Source of the DNA: JAUVPY01 sp034412795
GTDB taxonomy: Bacteria; Chloroflexota; Anaerolineae; 4572-78; NAK82
Assembly (NCBI GenBank): GCA_034412795.1
Contig: DAOUMD010000277.1
Location: forward strand, 1-64,000
Direction: 5' to 3'
DNA: 64,000 bases
Part shown: piece after piece, positions 24,118 through 33,518 of the stretch
Position numbering within the stretch: position 1 is the stretch's first letter
Layout of the letters: the number at the start of each line of letters is the position of its first letter
Notes under the pieces: model-generated
What the model was told of the DNA's origin: nothing
Databases searched by the model: none
What the model saw: the letters and a program-made list of their open reading frames with translations, nothing else
Position numbers and translations under genes: made by a program

Positions 24118-25125
24118 TCACCCTAGCAACAGAACCACCACGGCCGTCACGGCCAGGTTCAACAGTGAAAGAGGCAGCAAGAACTTCCAGCAAAATCGCA
24201 TCAATTGATCGTAACGGACACGAGGAAGGCTAGCACGTACCCAAATGATCAAAAAGATCACAAGCGCCACTTTGATTACAAAATACACTATGCCCAAGGC
24301 GGGGATCTGGTGCACGAAAGGTCCATACCAGCCGCCCAAGAAAAAGGTGGTGGCCAGGGCGCTGATGGTGATCATATGGATGTATTCTGCCATAAAGAAG
24401 AGCGCGAATTTGATACCGCCGTACTCGGTAGCAAAGCCTGAGACCAGCTCGTTTTCCGTTTCCGGCAGGTCGAAGGGAGAACGACCAGCCTCGGCCAGTC
24501 CACTGATGAAATAGATAATGAAGCCAATGGGCTGCAGGAAAATAAACCATAGCGCCGCTTGAGCGTTGACGATGTCCACCAGACTAAGAGACCCGGCGAT
24601 CAGCACCACACTTACCAAAACGATGCCCATAGGCAATTCATAGCTGAGCATCTGGGAACCGGTGCGCAGCCCCCCGAGCAGCGAATATTTGTTGTTACTG
24701 CTCCACCCGGCCAGGACAATGCCATAAGTACCCAGGCTGGCAATGGCCAGGATGTATAACAGGCCCACATTCACGTCGGTGACGTAAGGGGTGATAGTAT
24801 AGCCGAAAATGGTGATCGAATCTCCACTGATCGGGATGACGGCCCAGATAACCAAGGCAGGTATGACCGCCAAAGCGGGTGCCAACACATAAACTAAACG
24901 ATCCACGTGGAAGGGAATGATCTCTTCTTTGAAGACCATCTTCAGCGCATCGGCGATGGGTTGCAGAAACCCAAAAGGCCCGGCCCGATTAGGCCCATAG
25001 CGCACCTGGAAGCGAGCAACCAGCTTGCGCTCGACGTAGCTAAGGTAGGCAAAGCCGGTCAACAAGACTACGATCAACAGCACGCTCTTGATGGCGGGAA
25101 TGAGAATCAGCGAAATCCAATCCAT
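24118..25125 (-). CDS. nuoH: NADH-quinone oxidoreductase subunit H
   Basis: A 335-residue, eight-TM complex I subunit that forms most of the quinone chamber. Conserved features: YVERKLVARFQVRYGPNRAG in the first loop, LADALKMVFKEE-like segment, SGLAEAGRSPFDLPETENEL with the acidic quinone-site loop, and ASLPRVRYDQLMRFCWKFLLP at the C terminus. It is downstream of nuoG with a 19-nt gap. Confidence 0.96.
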   Translation of the reverse strand: MDWISLILIPAIKSVLLIVVLLTGFAYLSYVERKLVARFQVRYGPNRAGPFGFLQPIADALKMVFKEEIIPFHVDRLVYVLAPALAVIPALVIWAVIPISGDSITIFGYTITPYVTDVNVGLLYILAIASLGTYGIVLAGWSSNNKYSLLGGLRTGSQMLSYELPMGIVLVSVVLIAGSLSLVDIVNAQAALWFIFLQPIGFIIYFISGLAEAGRSPFDLPETENELVSGFATEYGGIKFALFFMAEYIHMITISALATTFFLGGWYGPFVHQIPALGIVYFVIKVALVIFLIIWVRASLPRVRYDQLMRFCWKFLLPLSLLNLAVTAVVVLLLG

Positions 25126-25144
25126 CGCTTAGAAATACCTCATA

Positions 25145-27778
25145 TTATACAGTTACCTTCACCCTGCCAAATACGCGTCCCGGCCCTAAAAGTGACTCGG
25201 CGGGAAAGCCCTCCAGATTACGCGGGATGGCGAGCACGCCGTCAGGCACGGCGCCATCAACGCGGGCAGGCAGCGCCACAGAATGGCTGTTGGCCGATAC
25301 CTGGAGACGATCACCGTCTGATACACCCAATGCCAAACCATCGGCGCGGGAGAGGGCGACGTGGGGTTGTACCAGGCGGGTGCCGAGTATCTCGGCCTGG
25401 CCCAACAACGTACCAGCGTCGTAGAGTACACGTGTGGCCACCAATGTGTAACCGTCCCCGTCGGAAGGTGGAGAGGGCGGATCAACCCAGTCTAGCTCCA
25501 GCGTCAGGGCCTCATCCTCGGCCAGCGTAGGCCATTGGAGACCTTCCCGTACTTCGGCCTGGTAACTCATCCCGGCGTAAATGTAATGAGACATACGACG
25601 TGAAAGGGACACCGGTCGTACCAGTTGCTCATAGCTCATACCGGCATAGAGGGGTATGGTGTGTGCCATCTCAGCCAGCACGCCCCCCGCGGTTGCGTAA
25701 GTCCACTCGGCGCCGAGCAGGACTGCCAAATAACGGATGATGGCCCAGTCAGGTCGAGCCGAACCGGGAACTGGTAAGGCAGGATCGAAGTGCTGGACCC
25801 ATCGCTCCAGGTTTGTGAAGGTGCCATCTCGCTCAGCGACGGCGGCGGCGGGTAGTACCACGTCGGCCTGCCGGGCCGTCTCGGTGAGGAAAAGTTCCTG
25901 CACCGCCAGAAATTCCAGCCTGTCGGGGCGAGAGACGCCTGCCAGCGGATCAGCGGCAGCAATCAATAAAGCCCGTACGCCACCCCCCAGCATCTCCTCC
26001 GCGCTCAGTCCGGGCTCTTCGAGCGGGATGTAGCCAGGCAGCCGATCGGGGGCAATTCCCAGGTCGGCCGCGCCCCGACTGTTGGCATGGGGCAGCACGG
26101 CGATGAGGCCGTTGTTGGGCCGCGCCACGAAGCCGGTCACAATGGCGAGATTAGCTACGGCCCGGCGCAAGGCCGGGTCATTGCCCGCTTCGGGTCCAAA
26201 AAGAATGATACCGTTCTTAGCCTGGCCAAAGGCATGGGCAGCCGCCCGGATATCATCTGCGGGGATGCCAGTTAGCTCAGCGGCTTGTTCAGGCGTCCAA
26301 TCTGCGACCTTGGTCTTGAGTTCCTCCAGGCCGCTTACACGCCGGGAGACGATCTCGTTGCCTGTCAGGTTGGCCTCAAAAATCGCGTGAAGCATGCCTA
26401 ACAGCAGATGCGTCGCGGTGGCGTAACGATAGCGTAGGACGTGACTGGAATTCTTATCGAGCTTGGTAGGCCGGCCACCGGCGTTGATCAACGTGGCGCC
26501 GTGCTGAGCAGCACCAGCCACGCGCAGATAAAGGATGGGGGCCTCCTCGTCCAGGTCGCTGCCTACGACCAGAATGGCCGTATCGCGCCCGACGCGACCC
26601 AGGTCAGTGCCGGTCCCCACGCCGACCGCGTAAACCATGTCGTCCTCGAAGCCGGCACTGAGCCCTACTCGATGGTCTACGTTATGAGTCCCGATGACCT
26701 CGCGCAAGAGTTTTTGGAACAAGTAAAGGTCTTCGTTGGGCAAACGAGCCCCAGCAATACCGCCCAGGGCATCAGGGCCGTGTGCCTCATTGACCGCAGT
26801 CAGTCGCTCGGCTACGTGTTGCAAGGCTGCGTCCCACGAGGTTTCGACCAACTTGCCGTTGCGGCGCACCAGCGGCGTCGTCAGTCGGTAAGGGCTGCCG
26901 TTGAAATGATGGCCAAAGCGCCCTTTATCGCAGATCCATATTTCGTTGACCACTTCATTCTGGCGAGGCATCACACGTGTGATCCCGCCCTGTCGCGTGC
27001 CGAGCACCGTGTTGCAGCCAACACCGCAGTGATTGCACAAGCCCGGCACGTCGGTCAACTCCCAGGGACGCGCCCGGAAACGGAAATCGCGGGAGGTCAG
27101 CGCGCCGACGGGACAAATGTCAGTGGTGTTGCCGGAGTAATGGCTGTCGAAAGCCGGATCGGAATAGCTGACGATCATCGCGTCGCGTCCCCGGTTCTCA
27201 ATGGCCAGGACCGGGTCGTGGGCGATTTCACTCTGAAAGCGGGTACAGCGAGCGCACAGGATGCAACGTTCCTGATCCAGCACAATCAGGTCCCCCAGTG
27301 GGTAGCGCTTGGCGGCGTGATGTTTGCTGTCGTGGTCGAAACGGCTGGCCCCGGGGCCATAGCGGTAGGTGAGGTCCTGCAACGGACATTCGCCGCCCTT
27401 GTCGCATATGGGACAGTCCAGGGGATGGCTGGTCAGCAAGAGTTCCAATATTGCTTTGCGGTCGGCAGCTATCTCCTCGCTATCGGTGATAACGACCAAG
27501 CCCTCAGAAACGGGCATGGTGCATGCAGTCTGGGGCTTGGGGAACCAGCGGACGAGCGGCTTTCCATCGCCATCGAGCTGGGGTTGGCCAGTCGTGCGGT
27601 CCACCAGCGGCGTGGCGACGGTCACCAGACACATGCGGCACATGCCCACCGACTCCAGCTTGGGGTGGTAACAAAAGACGGGAATCTCTATACCTATTTG
27701 CTTGGCCGCTTCGACGATGAGGGTTCCCTTGGGAACGGTAACCTGGCGGCCGTCAATGGTTAGGCTGACACTCTCCAT
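25145..27778 (-). CDS. nuoG: NADH-quinone oxidoreductase subunit G
   Basis: An 877-residue iron-sulfur subunit. The N-terminal 2Fe-2S domain (CYHPKLESVGMCRMC) is followed by the His/Cys cluster region (HPLDCPICDKGGECPLQD), a 4Fe-4S pair with CILCARCTRFQ and TDICPVGAL, and the N7-type motif CNHCGVGCN leading the molybdopterin-oxidoreductase-like domain that fills the rest. It passes electrons from NuoF/E towards NuoI. It overlaps no neighbour; nuoF lies 60 nt upstream. Confidence 0.96.
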   Translation of the reverse strand: MESVSLTIDGRQVTVPKGTLIVEAAKQIGIEIPVFCYHPKLESVGMCRMCLVTVATPLVDRTTGQPQLDGDGKPLVRWFPKPQTACTMPVSEGLVVITDSEEIAADRKAILELLLTSHPLDCPICDKGGECPLQDLTYRYGPGASRFDHDSKHHAAKRYPLGDLIVLDQERCILCARCTRFQSEIAHDPVLAIENRGRDAMIVSYSDPAFDSHYSGNTTDICPVGALTSRDFRFRARPWELTDVPGLCNHCGVGCNTVLGTRQGGITRVMPRQNEVVNEIWICDKGRFGHHFNGSPYRLTTPLVRRNGKLVETSWDAALQHVAERLTAVNEAHGPDALGGIAGARLPNEDLYLFQKLLREVIGTHNVDHRVGLSAGFEDDMVYAVGVGTGTDLGRVGRDTAILVVGSDLDEEAPILYLRVAGAAQHGATLINAGGRPTKLDKNSSHVLRYRYATATHLLLGMLHAIFEANLTGNEIVSRRVSGLEELKTKVADWTPEQAAELTGIPADDIRAAAHAFGQAKNGIILFGPEAGNDPALRRAVANLAIVTGFVARPNNGLIAVLPHANSRGAADLGIAPDRLPGYIPLEEPGLSAEEMLGGGVRALLIAAADPLAGVSRPDRLEFLAVQELFLTETARQADVVLPAAAVAERDGTFTNLERWVQHFDPALPVPGSARPDWAIIRYLAVLLGAEWTYATAGGVLAEMAHTIPLYAGMSYEQLVRPVSLSRRMSHYIYAGMSYQAEVREGLQWPTLAEDEALTLELDWVDPPSPPSDGDGYTLVATRVLYDAGTLLGQAEILGTRLVQPHVALSRADGLALGVSDGDRLQVSANSHSVALPARVDGAVPDGVLAIPRNLEGFPAESLLGPGRVFGRVKVTV

Positions 27779-27837
27779 TACTTATCCTTGGGCAAATCGA
27801 TAAACTCGTCCAACGAGCAGGCCACACAAGTCCGTGC

Positions 27838-29115
27838 CTACAAATATGGCAGGAAACTTACGGGTGTACATTCGCAATCACCATACTCATCCTGGAAATG
27901 CTGGATACTGCTGCGCACCGGCGAAATAGAGAAGTCGCCCAGCAAGCAGAAGCAGTTGCCGTCCATCTGGTCGGCGATATCGAGGAGCAGGTCCACGTCC
28001 CCAGGCCGGCAGTCACCACTGCATAGACGCCGGTAAATTTTCTCAATCCAATAGGTTCCTTCCCGACAGGGGCTGCACTTGCCACAGCTTTCGTGCTTGA
28101 AGAAGTGGACCATCTTGCCGGCTGCCCAGATCATGTTTACTGTCTCGTCCATCACGATGAAGGATGCTGAACCTAACATAGAGCCGGCTGCCTGGACCGA
28201 CTCGTAGTCCAGCGCGACGTCGAGCTTATCGCCCGGCAGAATGGGGGCCGAAGCACCGGCCGGTAAAATAGCTTTGACGGCTCGGCCCTCAGGCAAACCG
28301 CCGCCGCATTCCTCGATAAGATAGCGCAGCGAGGTACCCAGCGGCAGTTCGTAGTTGCCCGGCCTGACCACATGCCCGCTCAGACAAAAGATCTTGGTGC
28401 CCGGACTCTTTTCGGTACCGTACTGACGATACCATTGAGACCCGTGAAGCACAATAGGCGGCACATTGGCCAGAGTCTCGACGTTGTTGACGACGGTCGG
28501 TCTAGCGTAAAGCCCGACCTGGGCCGGGAAGGGAGGGCGGTTGCGAGGCTGGCCCAGCTTACCCTCCAAGCTCTCGAGCAAGGCCGTCTCCTCGCCGCAG
28601 ATGTAAGCCCCAGCGCCCAGGTGGGTGTAGATATCAAATGAGAAATCGCTATCTAAAATGCTCTGTCCCAGAACACCTTTCTCATAAGCTTCATCGACAG
28701 CCTCTTGCATTGCGACGAAGGGACCCTTGAACTCACCACGCCCGTAAATGTACGCTGCCTGTGCGCCTACCGCGTAAGCACACAAGAGGATACCCTCGAT
28801 CACCTGGTGAGGATTACGCTCGATGAGTTCCCGGTCTTTGAAGGTGCCCGGCTCGCTCTCGTCGGCGTTAACAACGATATAAACGGGCTTGATATCTTTC
28901 GGGATGAAGGACCACTTAACACCAGCCGGGAAGCCAGCCCCCCCACGTCCGCGCAGTCCGGCAGCCTTGACGACGTCGGTCACCTCTTCGGGACGCATTT
29001 CGCTCAAGGCTTTACGCAGTGCTTCATAGCCCCCATTGGCAATGTAAACATCGATATCGCGGATATGGGGTACATCCCGGTGTCGAAGTAAAACGTGCTC
29101 AGCCAGTAAACTCAT
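27838..29115 (-). CDS. nuoF: NADH-quinone oxidoreductase subunit F
   Basis: A 425-residue NADH dehydrogenase subunit. The NADH/FMN site is in GLRGRGGAGFPAGVKWSF (about residues 52-69) and YICGEETALLESLEGK. The N3 4Fe-4S cluster is bound by ESCGKCSPCREGT and a later Cys near 402 (GNCFCLLGD). This is where NADH is oxidised. Unusually, the gene directly upstream, 3 bp away, is not nuoE but a HEPN-domain gene. Confidence 0.97.
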   Translation of the reverse strand: MSLLAEHVLLRHRDVPHIRDIDVYIANGGYEALRKALSEMRPEEVTDVVKAAGLRGRGGAGFPAGVKWSFIPKDIKPVYIVVNADESEPGTFKDRELIERNPHQVIEGILLCAYAVGAQAAYIYGRGEFKGPFVAMQEAVDEAYEKGVLGQSILDSDFSFDIYTHLGAGAYICGEETALLESLEGKLGQPRNRPPFPAQVGLYARPTVVNNVETLANVPPIVLHGSQWYRQYGTEKSPGTKIFCLSGHVVRPGNYELPLGTSLRYLIEECGGGLPEGRAVKAILPAGASAPILPGDKLDVALDYESVQAAGSMLGSASFIVMDETVNMIWAAGKMVHFFKHESCGKCSPCREGTYWIEKIYRRLCSGDCRPGDVDLLLDIADQMDGNCFCLLGDFSISPVRSSIQHFQDEYGDCECTPVSFLPYL

Positions 29116-29118
29116 GTG

Positions 29119-29583
29119 CTACCCTAATTCATCCAGATAGGTCAAAAAACGTTCTACGTCGGCACGATAGAGATCCTCCAGCGTACGTGCCTTTTGCACT
29201 ACAAGTCTCAAGCGTTCAACGTCCAGATTAGACGTATACATGCTCCGAAATAGATGACGAAACCTTCGCAGCTCGTCCAGGCACTGATATGCCTCGTCAC
29301 TGAGCAGCCTGGGGCGAACGTCCTCAATATCCAGCGTCATTCGCCTCAGCAATAGAGCGTGCCATCGGCTACTATCAACGATGTCATTTTCAAACGTCTC
29401 TGCCACACGCTGAAAGATGCTTTCAAATGCATTGTAAAGATTGTGCAGGTAGTAGCCAATCACAATGGCCTGCTCTTCGCGGGTGATGTCGTCACCCTGA
29501 CGATCCAGCCTAGTGTAGATCTGATCAATTGCATTAAGTTCGGCGCTGATGTCGGCTTTCAAAGCCAGAATTTTCTCTGTCAT
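29119..29583 (-). CDS. HEPN-domain (HepT-like) toxin candidate
   Basis: A 154-residue all-helical protein of the HEPN superfamily. The HepT-type active-site region is DELRRFRHLFRSMY, with Arg106/107/109 before His110 followed by Tyr116, close to the R-x4-6-H pattern of HEPN RNases. The upstream gene, overlapping by 50 bp, encodes an MNT nucleotidyltransferase, the standard antitoxin partner. The pair sits inside the nuo operon between nuoE and nuoF and ends 3 bp before the nuoF start. Toxin activity is inferred from family and partner. Confidence 0.78.
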   Translation of the reverse strand: MTEKILALKADISAELNAIDQIYTRLDRQGDDITREEQAIVIGYYLHNLYNAFESIFQRVAETFENDIVDSSRWHALLLRRMTLDIEDVRPRLLSDEAYQCLDELRRFRHLFRSMYTSNLDVERLRLVVQKARTLEDLYRADVERFLTYLDELG

Positions 29584-29956
29584 AGATCAGTTGTCCACCA
29601 TCTTGCACACGTCGAGCGAAATGCGAGCCAGGAACGAGGTCACGCAAGTCGACCGCCCAGTCCGGCATCGCCTCCTCCAGATCCCGCCAGAGAGAGAAGA
29701 AGTCGGTAGCATCAATGCCTTCTACAGCGATGTCGACATCGGATTTAAGACTGAATGCCCCTTGACGCAACACTGAACCAAATAAGTAGGCTCGGTGCAG
29801 CGTTGGATAGCGGGGTGCGACACTAATAATTGAGTTAAAGGCTGCTTCCAGCGCTGCCTGGCGTCGCAGTTCTCGCTTGGCTCGTTTTCTTTCTTCGCGA
29901 GCGATAAAAGACCGACGGCAGGCGGCCACGTCCACGTCAAAGTGACTCTGGGTCAC
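29534..29956 (-). CDS. MNT-type nucleotidyltransferase (antitoxin candidate)
   Basis: A 140-residue protein with a basic N-terminal helix and a nucleotidyltransferase core: Gly60-Ser61 followed by Ser72-Asp73-x-Asp75 in SDVDIAVEG. MNT proteins paired with HEPN RNases neutralise them, in known cases by adding AMP to a Tyr near the active site. Its start overlaps the nuoE stop by 4 nt, and its 3' end overlaps the HEPN gene by 50 bp, so expression is tied to complex I synthesis. Confidence 0.82.
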   Translation of the reverse strand: MTQSHFDVDVAACRRSFIAREERKRAKRELRRQAALEAAFNSIISVAPRYPTLHRAYLFGSVLRQGAFSLKSDVDIAVEGIDATDFFSLWRDLEEAMPDWAVDLRDLVPGSHFARRVQDGGQLIYDRENSGFESRHQRRT

Positions 29957-30450
29957 GCGCCACCGACCTCCTCTTTGCCTTGCTCTCGCAATCCGGCGAT
30001 GACGGCATCTATCCCCGCATCGGTCAGATTCTCATAGTATTCGAGGTTGATCTGGGCCACGGGCGCTTTGTCGCAGGCAGCCAGGCAGACGACTTCCTCA
30101 ACCGTGAACAGGCCATCATCGGTGGTACCCCCTTCGGGCGGCAATCCCAACCGCTCACACAGGCGACGATAAAACTCGTCGGCGCCACGCAGGGCACATG
30201 GCAGATCGGTACAGACCTGGATCATGTACTTTCCGGTGGGCTCTTTGCGCAAAAGGGTATAAAAACCAACGACGGCTTGCACCTCGGTGATATTCAAATC
30301 GAGCGCATGGGCCACATCGCGGATATCATCGTCGGTCAGATAATTCTGCCTACGCTGGACGATATGCAGCGCAGGCAATATTGCCGATCGCTTATCAGGA
30401 TATTTCTTCAGGTTCTTATCGAGTTCTCGTTGTTCAGCTTCGGATAACAC
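29953..30450 (-). CDS. nuoE: NADH-quinone oxidoreductase subunit E
   Basis: A 165-residue thioredoxin-like 2Fe-2S subunit. The four cluster cysteines are in QVCTDLPC and VVCLAACDKAP, as in other NuoE proteins (N1a cluster). The N-terminal helical part (ILPALHIVQRRQNYLTDDDI) is typical. The stop overlaps the MNT start (ATGA). A 119-nt gap with no gene separates it from nuoCD. Confidence 0.95.
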   Translation of the reverse strand: MLSEAEQRELDKNLKKYPDKRSAILPALHIVQRRQNYLTDDDIRDVAHALDLNITEVQAVVGFYTLLRKEPTGKYMIQVCTDLPCALRGADEFYRRLCERLGLPPEGGTTDDGLFTVEEVVCLAACDKAPVAQINLEYYENLTDAGIDAVIAGLREQGKEEVGGA

Positions 30451-30569
30451 GTGATTGCTCCATCACAGCGTCATAGCGTCGTAGCGACTGCCTGCTCTGG
30501 CGGCCAGACCAGGGAGCGTCGTAGCACACAGTAAAGTATTGCGAAGACGCCGGTCGCAAAGCCACTGAC

Positions 30570-32318
30570 CTAGCGATCCACGTCTCCCAAGACAATGTCA
30601 ACTGAGCCGATGATGGTAATCAGGTCTGATAGCAAGTGCCCCCTGGACATATAGTCGGTGGCCTGCAAGTTGACGAAGGAACTACCCCGTATGTGCAGCC
30701 GGTAGGGGATGGCCGTGCCATCACTGACCAGGTAAAAACCCAGGATGCCCTTTGGGTTCTCGGCCATACCATATACTTCACCAACCGGCGGTTTGTAGCC
30801 CTCGGTGTACAGCTTGAAGTGATGGATGAGAGACTCCATCGACTGATCAATCTCCTGACGCGGAGGCGGAGCTACCTTGCGGCTGTTCGAGCGAAAGGGG
30901 CCGTCAGGTAATTTGCGCAACGCTTGCTCAACGATGCGCAAGCTCTGTTCCATCTCGCGCATACGAACATGGTAACGGGCATAGCTGTCGGCCTCAGTGG
31001 CGGTGGGGATGTCGAAATCAAAATGGTCGTAGCTAGAATAGGGCCGTGCCTTGCGTAGGTCGAAGGGCACGCCGGCTGCCCGAAGCAAGGGACCGGTGAC
31101 GCCTAGCGAGATAGCATGTTCAGCTTTGAGGACGCCAACCCCCTCCAGTCTCGACAACCAGATGGGATTGCGAGTAAGCATGCCTTCGTAATCTTTTACA
31201 CGCTCTCGAAAGTCGTGCACGAAAGCGCGTACCGCATCAGGGAAAGCGCCGGGAATGTCTCGCCGCAGCCCACCGACGCTCATGCCGGTCGTGGTGAGAC
31301 GCGCGCCGCAGAACATCTCGAAGATGTCCAGGATTCTCTCTCTATCTCGCAAACAATACATCAATAAACTGTGAATGGTACCGCTTACGTCGAGAGCGTG
31401 GGTCGCCAACCAGACAAGATGACTGGCGACACGTTGCAACTCGGCTAAGATGACGCGGATGTACTGGGCACGAGGCGGAATCTCAACCTCCAGCAGCTTT
31501 TCCACCGTGAGGACGTAGGCCAGATTGTTGTTCATAGCCGCCAGGTAGTCCATGCGGTCGGTGTAGGGGATGAATTTCTCGTAGCGCTTATTCTCGCCTG
31601 TCTTCTCGAAACCGGAGTGCAGGTAGCCGATATCGGGGTTGACGCTGACGATCCGCTCGCCATCCAGCTCTACGGCCAGGCGCAAAACACCGTGAGTCGC
31701 CGGATGCTGCGGCCCCATGTTGATGACCAAGTGTGTCTCCGAGTCGACGCCCTCTGGTAACTCGCTGGGATAGGAAGGACCTTCCATGATTTGTTGGCCC
31801 AGGTGGGCAAAGCGAGAATTATCTTGATCGGCGCTAAAGTAGACCGGCTCGCCCCCCAGCGGGTAATCTTTGCGCAGCGGGTGGCCCACCCAATTTTCGG
31901 GCATCAGGATGCGGCGTAACCAGGGGTGCCCGGTAAATTCAATCCCCATCAGATCGTACACTTCGCGTTCATGCCAGTTGGCAGTGGGCCAGATATGGGT
32001 GACGCTAGGGCACTGCGGCATCTCGGCTGCGCCACCCCACGCCAAGGGCACCTTCAGCCGGACGCTGTGGTTCTTGGGGATGGAATATAGCTCGTAGACA
32101 GTGGCGAAGCGGGGCTCAATGCCCAGATCACGCCGGTCCACGCTGGTCAGGTCCACCAGCAAGTCATATTTCAGGTCCAGGTCATCACGCAGTAAACGTG
32201 CAACGTCAAGCAATGCTTCGCGGCTAAGGGTGATGGTTGTATCACCGCGAAACTGGCTCACATCCTGCACAGCATCCGGGAATTGGGTTCTTAGCTTGTC
32301 AACGGTTTGATTGCTCAT
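30570..32318 (-). CDS. nuoC: NADH-quinone oxidoreductase subunit C/D fusion
   Basis: About 582 residues from the ATG at 32318 (MSNQTVDKLRTQFPDAVQD), where similarity to NuoC begins; the reading frame continues further upstream but with unconserved sequence. The NuoC domain occupies about residues 1-185 (NWHEREVYDLMGIEFTGHP, LRKDYPL). The NuoD domain follows, with INMGPQHPATHGVLRL and GYLHSGFEKTGENKRYEK, and includes the quinone-binding His and Tyr. The fusion is found in several lineages. No Shine-Dalgarno is clear at the chosen start. Confidence 0.93.
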   Translation of the reverse strand: MSNQTVDKLRTQFPDAVQDVSQFRGDTTITLSREALLDVARLLRDDLDLKYDLLVDLTSVDRRDLGIEPRFATVYELYSIPKNHSVRLKVPLAWGGAAEMPQCPSVTHIWPTANWHEREVYDLMGIEFTGHPWLRRILMPENWVGHPLRKDYPLGGEPVYFSADQDNSRFAHLGQQIMEGPSYPSELPEGVDSETHLVINMGPQHPATHGVLRLAVELDGERIVSVNPDIGYLHSGFEKTGENKRYEKFIPYTDRMDYLAAMNNNLAYVLTVEKLLEVEIPPRAQYIRVILAELQRVASHLVWLATHALDVSGTIHSLLMYCLRDRERILDIFEMFCGARLTTTGMSVGGLRRDIPGAFPDAVRAFVHDFRERVKDYEGMLTRNPIWLSRLEGVGVLKAEHAISLGVTGPLLRAAGVPFDLRKARPYSSYDHFDFDIPTATEADSYARYHVRMREMEQSLRIVEQALRKLPDGPFRSNSRKVAPPPRQEIDQSMESLIHHFKLYTEGYKPPVGEVYGMAENPKGILGFYLVSDGTAIPYRLHIRGSSFVNLQATDYMSRGHLLSDLITIIGSVDIVLGDVDR

Positions 32319-32368
32319 CAGTCGCAAGTGATAGTTACTGGTATAAGCACAACGGGCCAGTGCATCTG

Positions 32369-32649
32369 GGCGTAAATGAACCCCACCTTGGAAAGCCAGC
32401 GACTTATTTACGCCACCGTGTGCTAGTGTTTCGCGGCGTAAATAGATCGACAGTTGTTTTTCTCGGCGACTTGATCTAAAAGCCTGACTAGGTAGCCATC
32501 TGACGCGAAACACTTAGGCAGTTGGGCGTTGAAACTTGGATTTACTGTGGGGTTACTTACGCCCAACTGCACTAGTGGGTCACTTGACATGCTTATTGCC
32601 ATATCTCAGGCGTAAACAATGGCAAATCTCGTGACAAATGACCCACTAG
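32369..32649. repeat. Nested inverted repeats in the nuoB-nuoCD gap
   Basis: The 332-bp gap contains three inverted repeats: GGCGTAAAT (32369-32377) with ATTTACGCC (32406-32414); GCAGTTGGGCGT (32518-32529) with its complement at 32559-32570; and CTAGTGGGTCA (32572-32582) with TGACCCACTAG (32639-32649), which encloses a further TTGCCAT/ATGGCAA pair. The motif GGCGTAAA or its complement appears about five times. The last arm abuts the nuoB stop codon. No gene is visible here. Confidence 0.7.
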
Positions 32650-32650
32650 C

Positions 32651-33160
32651 TTATCGACCGCTCATTTCTACCCGTTCGCCCAACTTCTCTTGCTTCTGGA
32701 TCTTATCCTGCAACAAAGTAAGAGCGTAAAAAAGAGCCTCCGGGCGAGGAGGACAGCCGGGCACGTATACGTCTACCGGAACGAGTTTGTCCACGCCCTG
32801 AACGATGGCGTAGTTGTTGAAGGGGCCACCTACGGACGAACAATCACCCATGGCAATGACCCATTTGGGATAGGGCATTTGTTCGTACAGTCGTTTTATC
32901 ACAGGAGCCATTTTATTGCTCACGCGTCCAGAGACAATCATCAAATCGGATTGGCGAGGAGATCCGCGAAAGACCTCAGCACCAAAACGCGAGATGTCGA
33001 ATCGAGCCGAGCCAGAGGTGATCTGCTCAATGGCGCAGCAGGCCAGGCCAAACAAAAGCGGCCACACGGAATATTTTCTGCCCCAATTAACTGCTTGTTC
33101 AAGGGTTGTGGTAACGATCCCAAGGCTTCCCGTTTTGTTTCCAGTTCCTATCTCGTCCAT
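32651..33160 (-). CDS. nuoB: NADH-quinone oxidoreductase subunit B
   Basis: A 169-residue complex I subunit carrying cluster N2. Ligands are the adjacent cysteines in LACCAIE and later Cys residues in GDCSSVGG and PGCPPRPEA. The start is the ATG at 33160, two bases after the nuoA stop, with nuoA providing GGAG just upstream. The sequence FRGSPRQSDLMIVSGRV is highly conserved. It ends at an inverted-repeat arm. Confidence 0.97.
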   Translation of the reverse strand: MDEIGTGNKTGSLGIVTTTLEQAVNWGRKYSVWPLLFGLACCAIEQITSGSARFDISRFGAEVFRGSPRQSDLMIVSGRVSNKMAPVIKRLYEQMPYPKWVIAMGDCSSVGGPFNNYAIVQGVDKLVPVDVYVPGCPPRPEALFYALTLLQDKIQKQEKLGERVEMSGR

Positions 33161-33161
33161 T

Positions 33162-33518
33162 CTATTCCCACTCCAAAGCGCCTTTTTTCCACACATAAAC
33201 ATATCCAATCAACAAAATCAATATAAAAATCGCCATCTCGATCAAGCCAAAGAGTCTCAATTTGCGGAAAAGCACTGCCCAAGGGTAGAAGAACACCACT
33301 TCCAGATCAAAGAGTATAAATATCATCGCGACTTTGAAGTAGTGCACCGGAACTTTGCGCCTGGCGTCGCCATAAGGGATTTTTCCAGACTCATATGCTT
33401 TTAGCTTGGTAGGGCTGGGACGGCGAGGTCCCAGCAAAGCGGGGACAGCCAATGCTATAATTCCGAAGAGCCCAGCGATGACAAAGAAAACCAATATTGG
33501 CAAGTACTCAATCGGCAT
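33162..33518 (-). CDS. nuoA: NADH-quinone oxidoreductase subunit A
   Basis: A 118-residue, three-TM complex I subunit. The conserved loop KAYESGKIPYGDARRKVPVHYF follows TM1, and FILFDLEVVFFYPWAV lies in TM2. It is the first gene of the operon, with AGGA and GAGGG-type ribosome-binding sequences before MPIEYLP and a leader of about 140 nt. Confidence 0.96.
   Translation of the reverse strand: MPIEYLPILVFFVIAGLFGIIALAVPALLGPRRPSPTKLKAYESGKIPYGDARRKVPVHYFKVAMIFILFDLEVVFFYPWAVLFRKLRLFGLIEMAIFILILLIGYVYVWKKGALEWE

Noticed and set aside
26441..27763. 440-codon open frame on the plus strand
   Set aside because: It lies entirely opposite nuoG, whose minus-strand product has full-length complex I motifs. 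The plus-strand product has no recognisable family and arises from the high GC content of the coding strand.
32319..32513. N-terminal extension of nuoCD to 32513
   Set aside because: The added 65 residues show no NuoC similarity and are encoded by repeat sequence; homology begins at the ATG at 32318.
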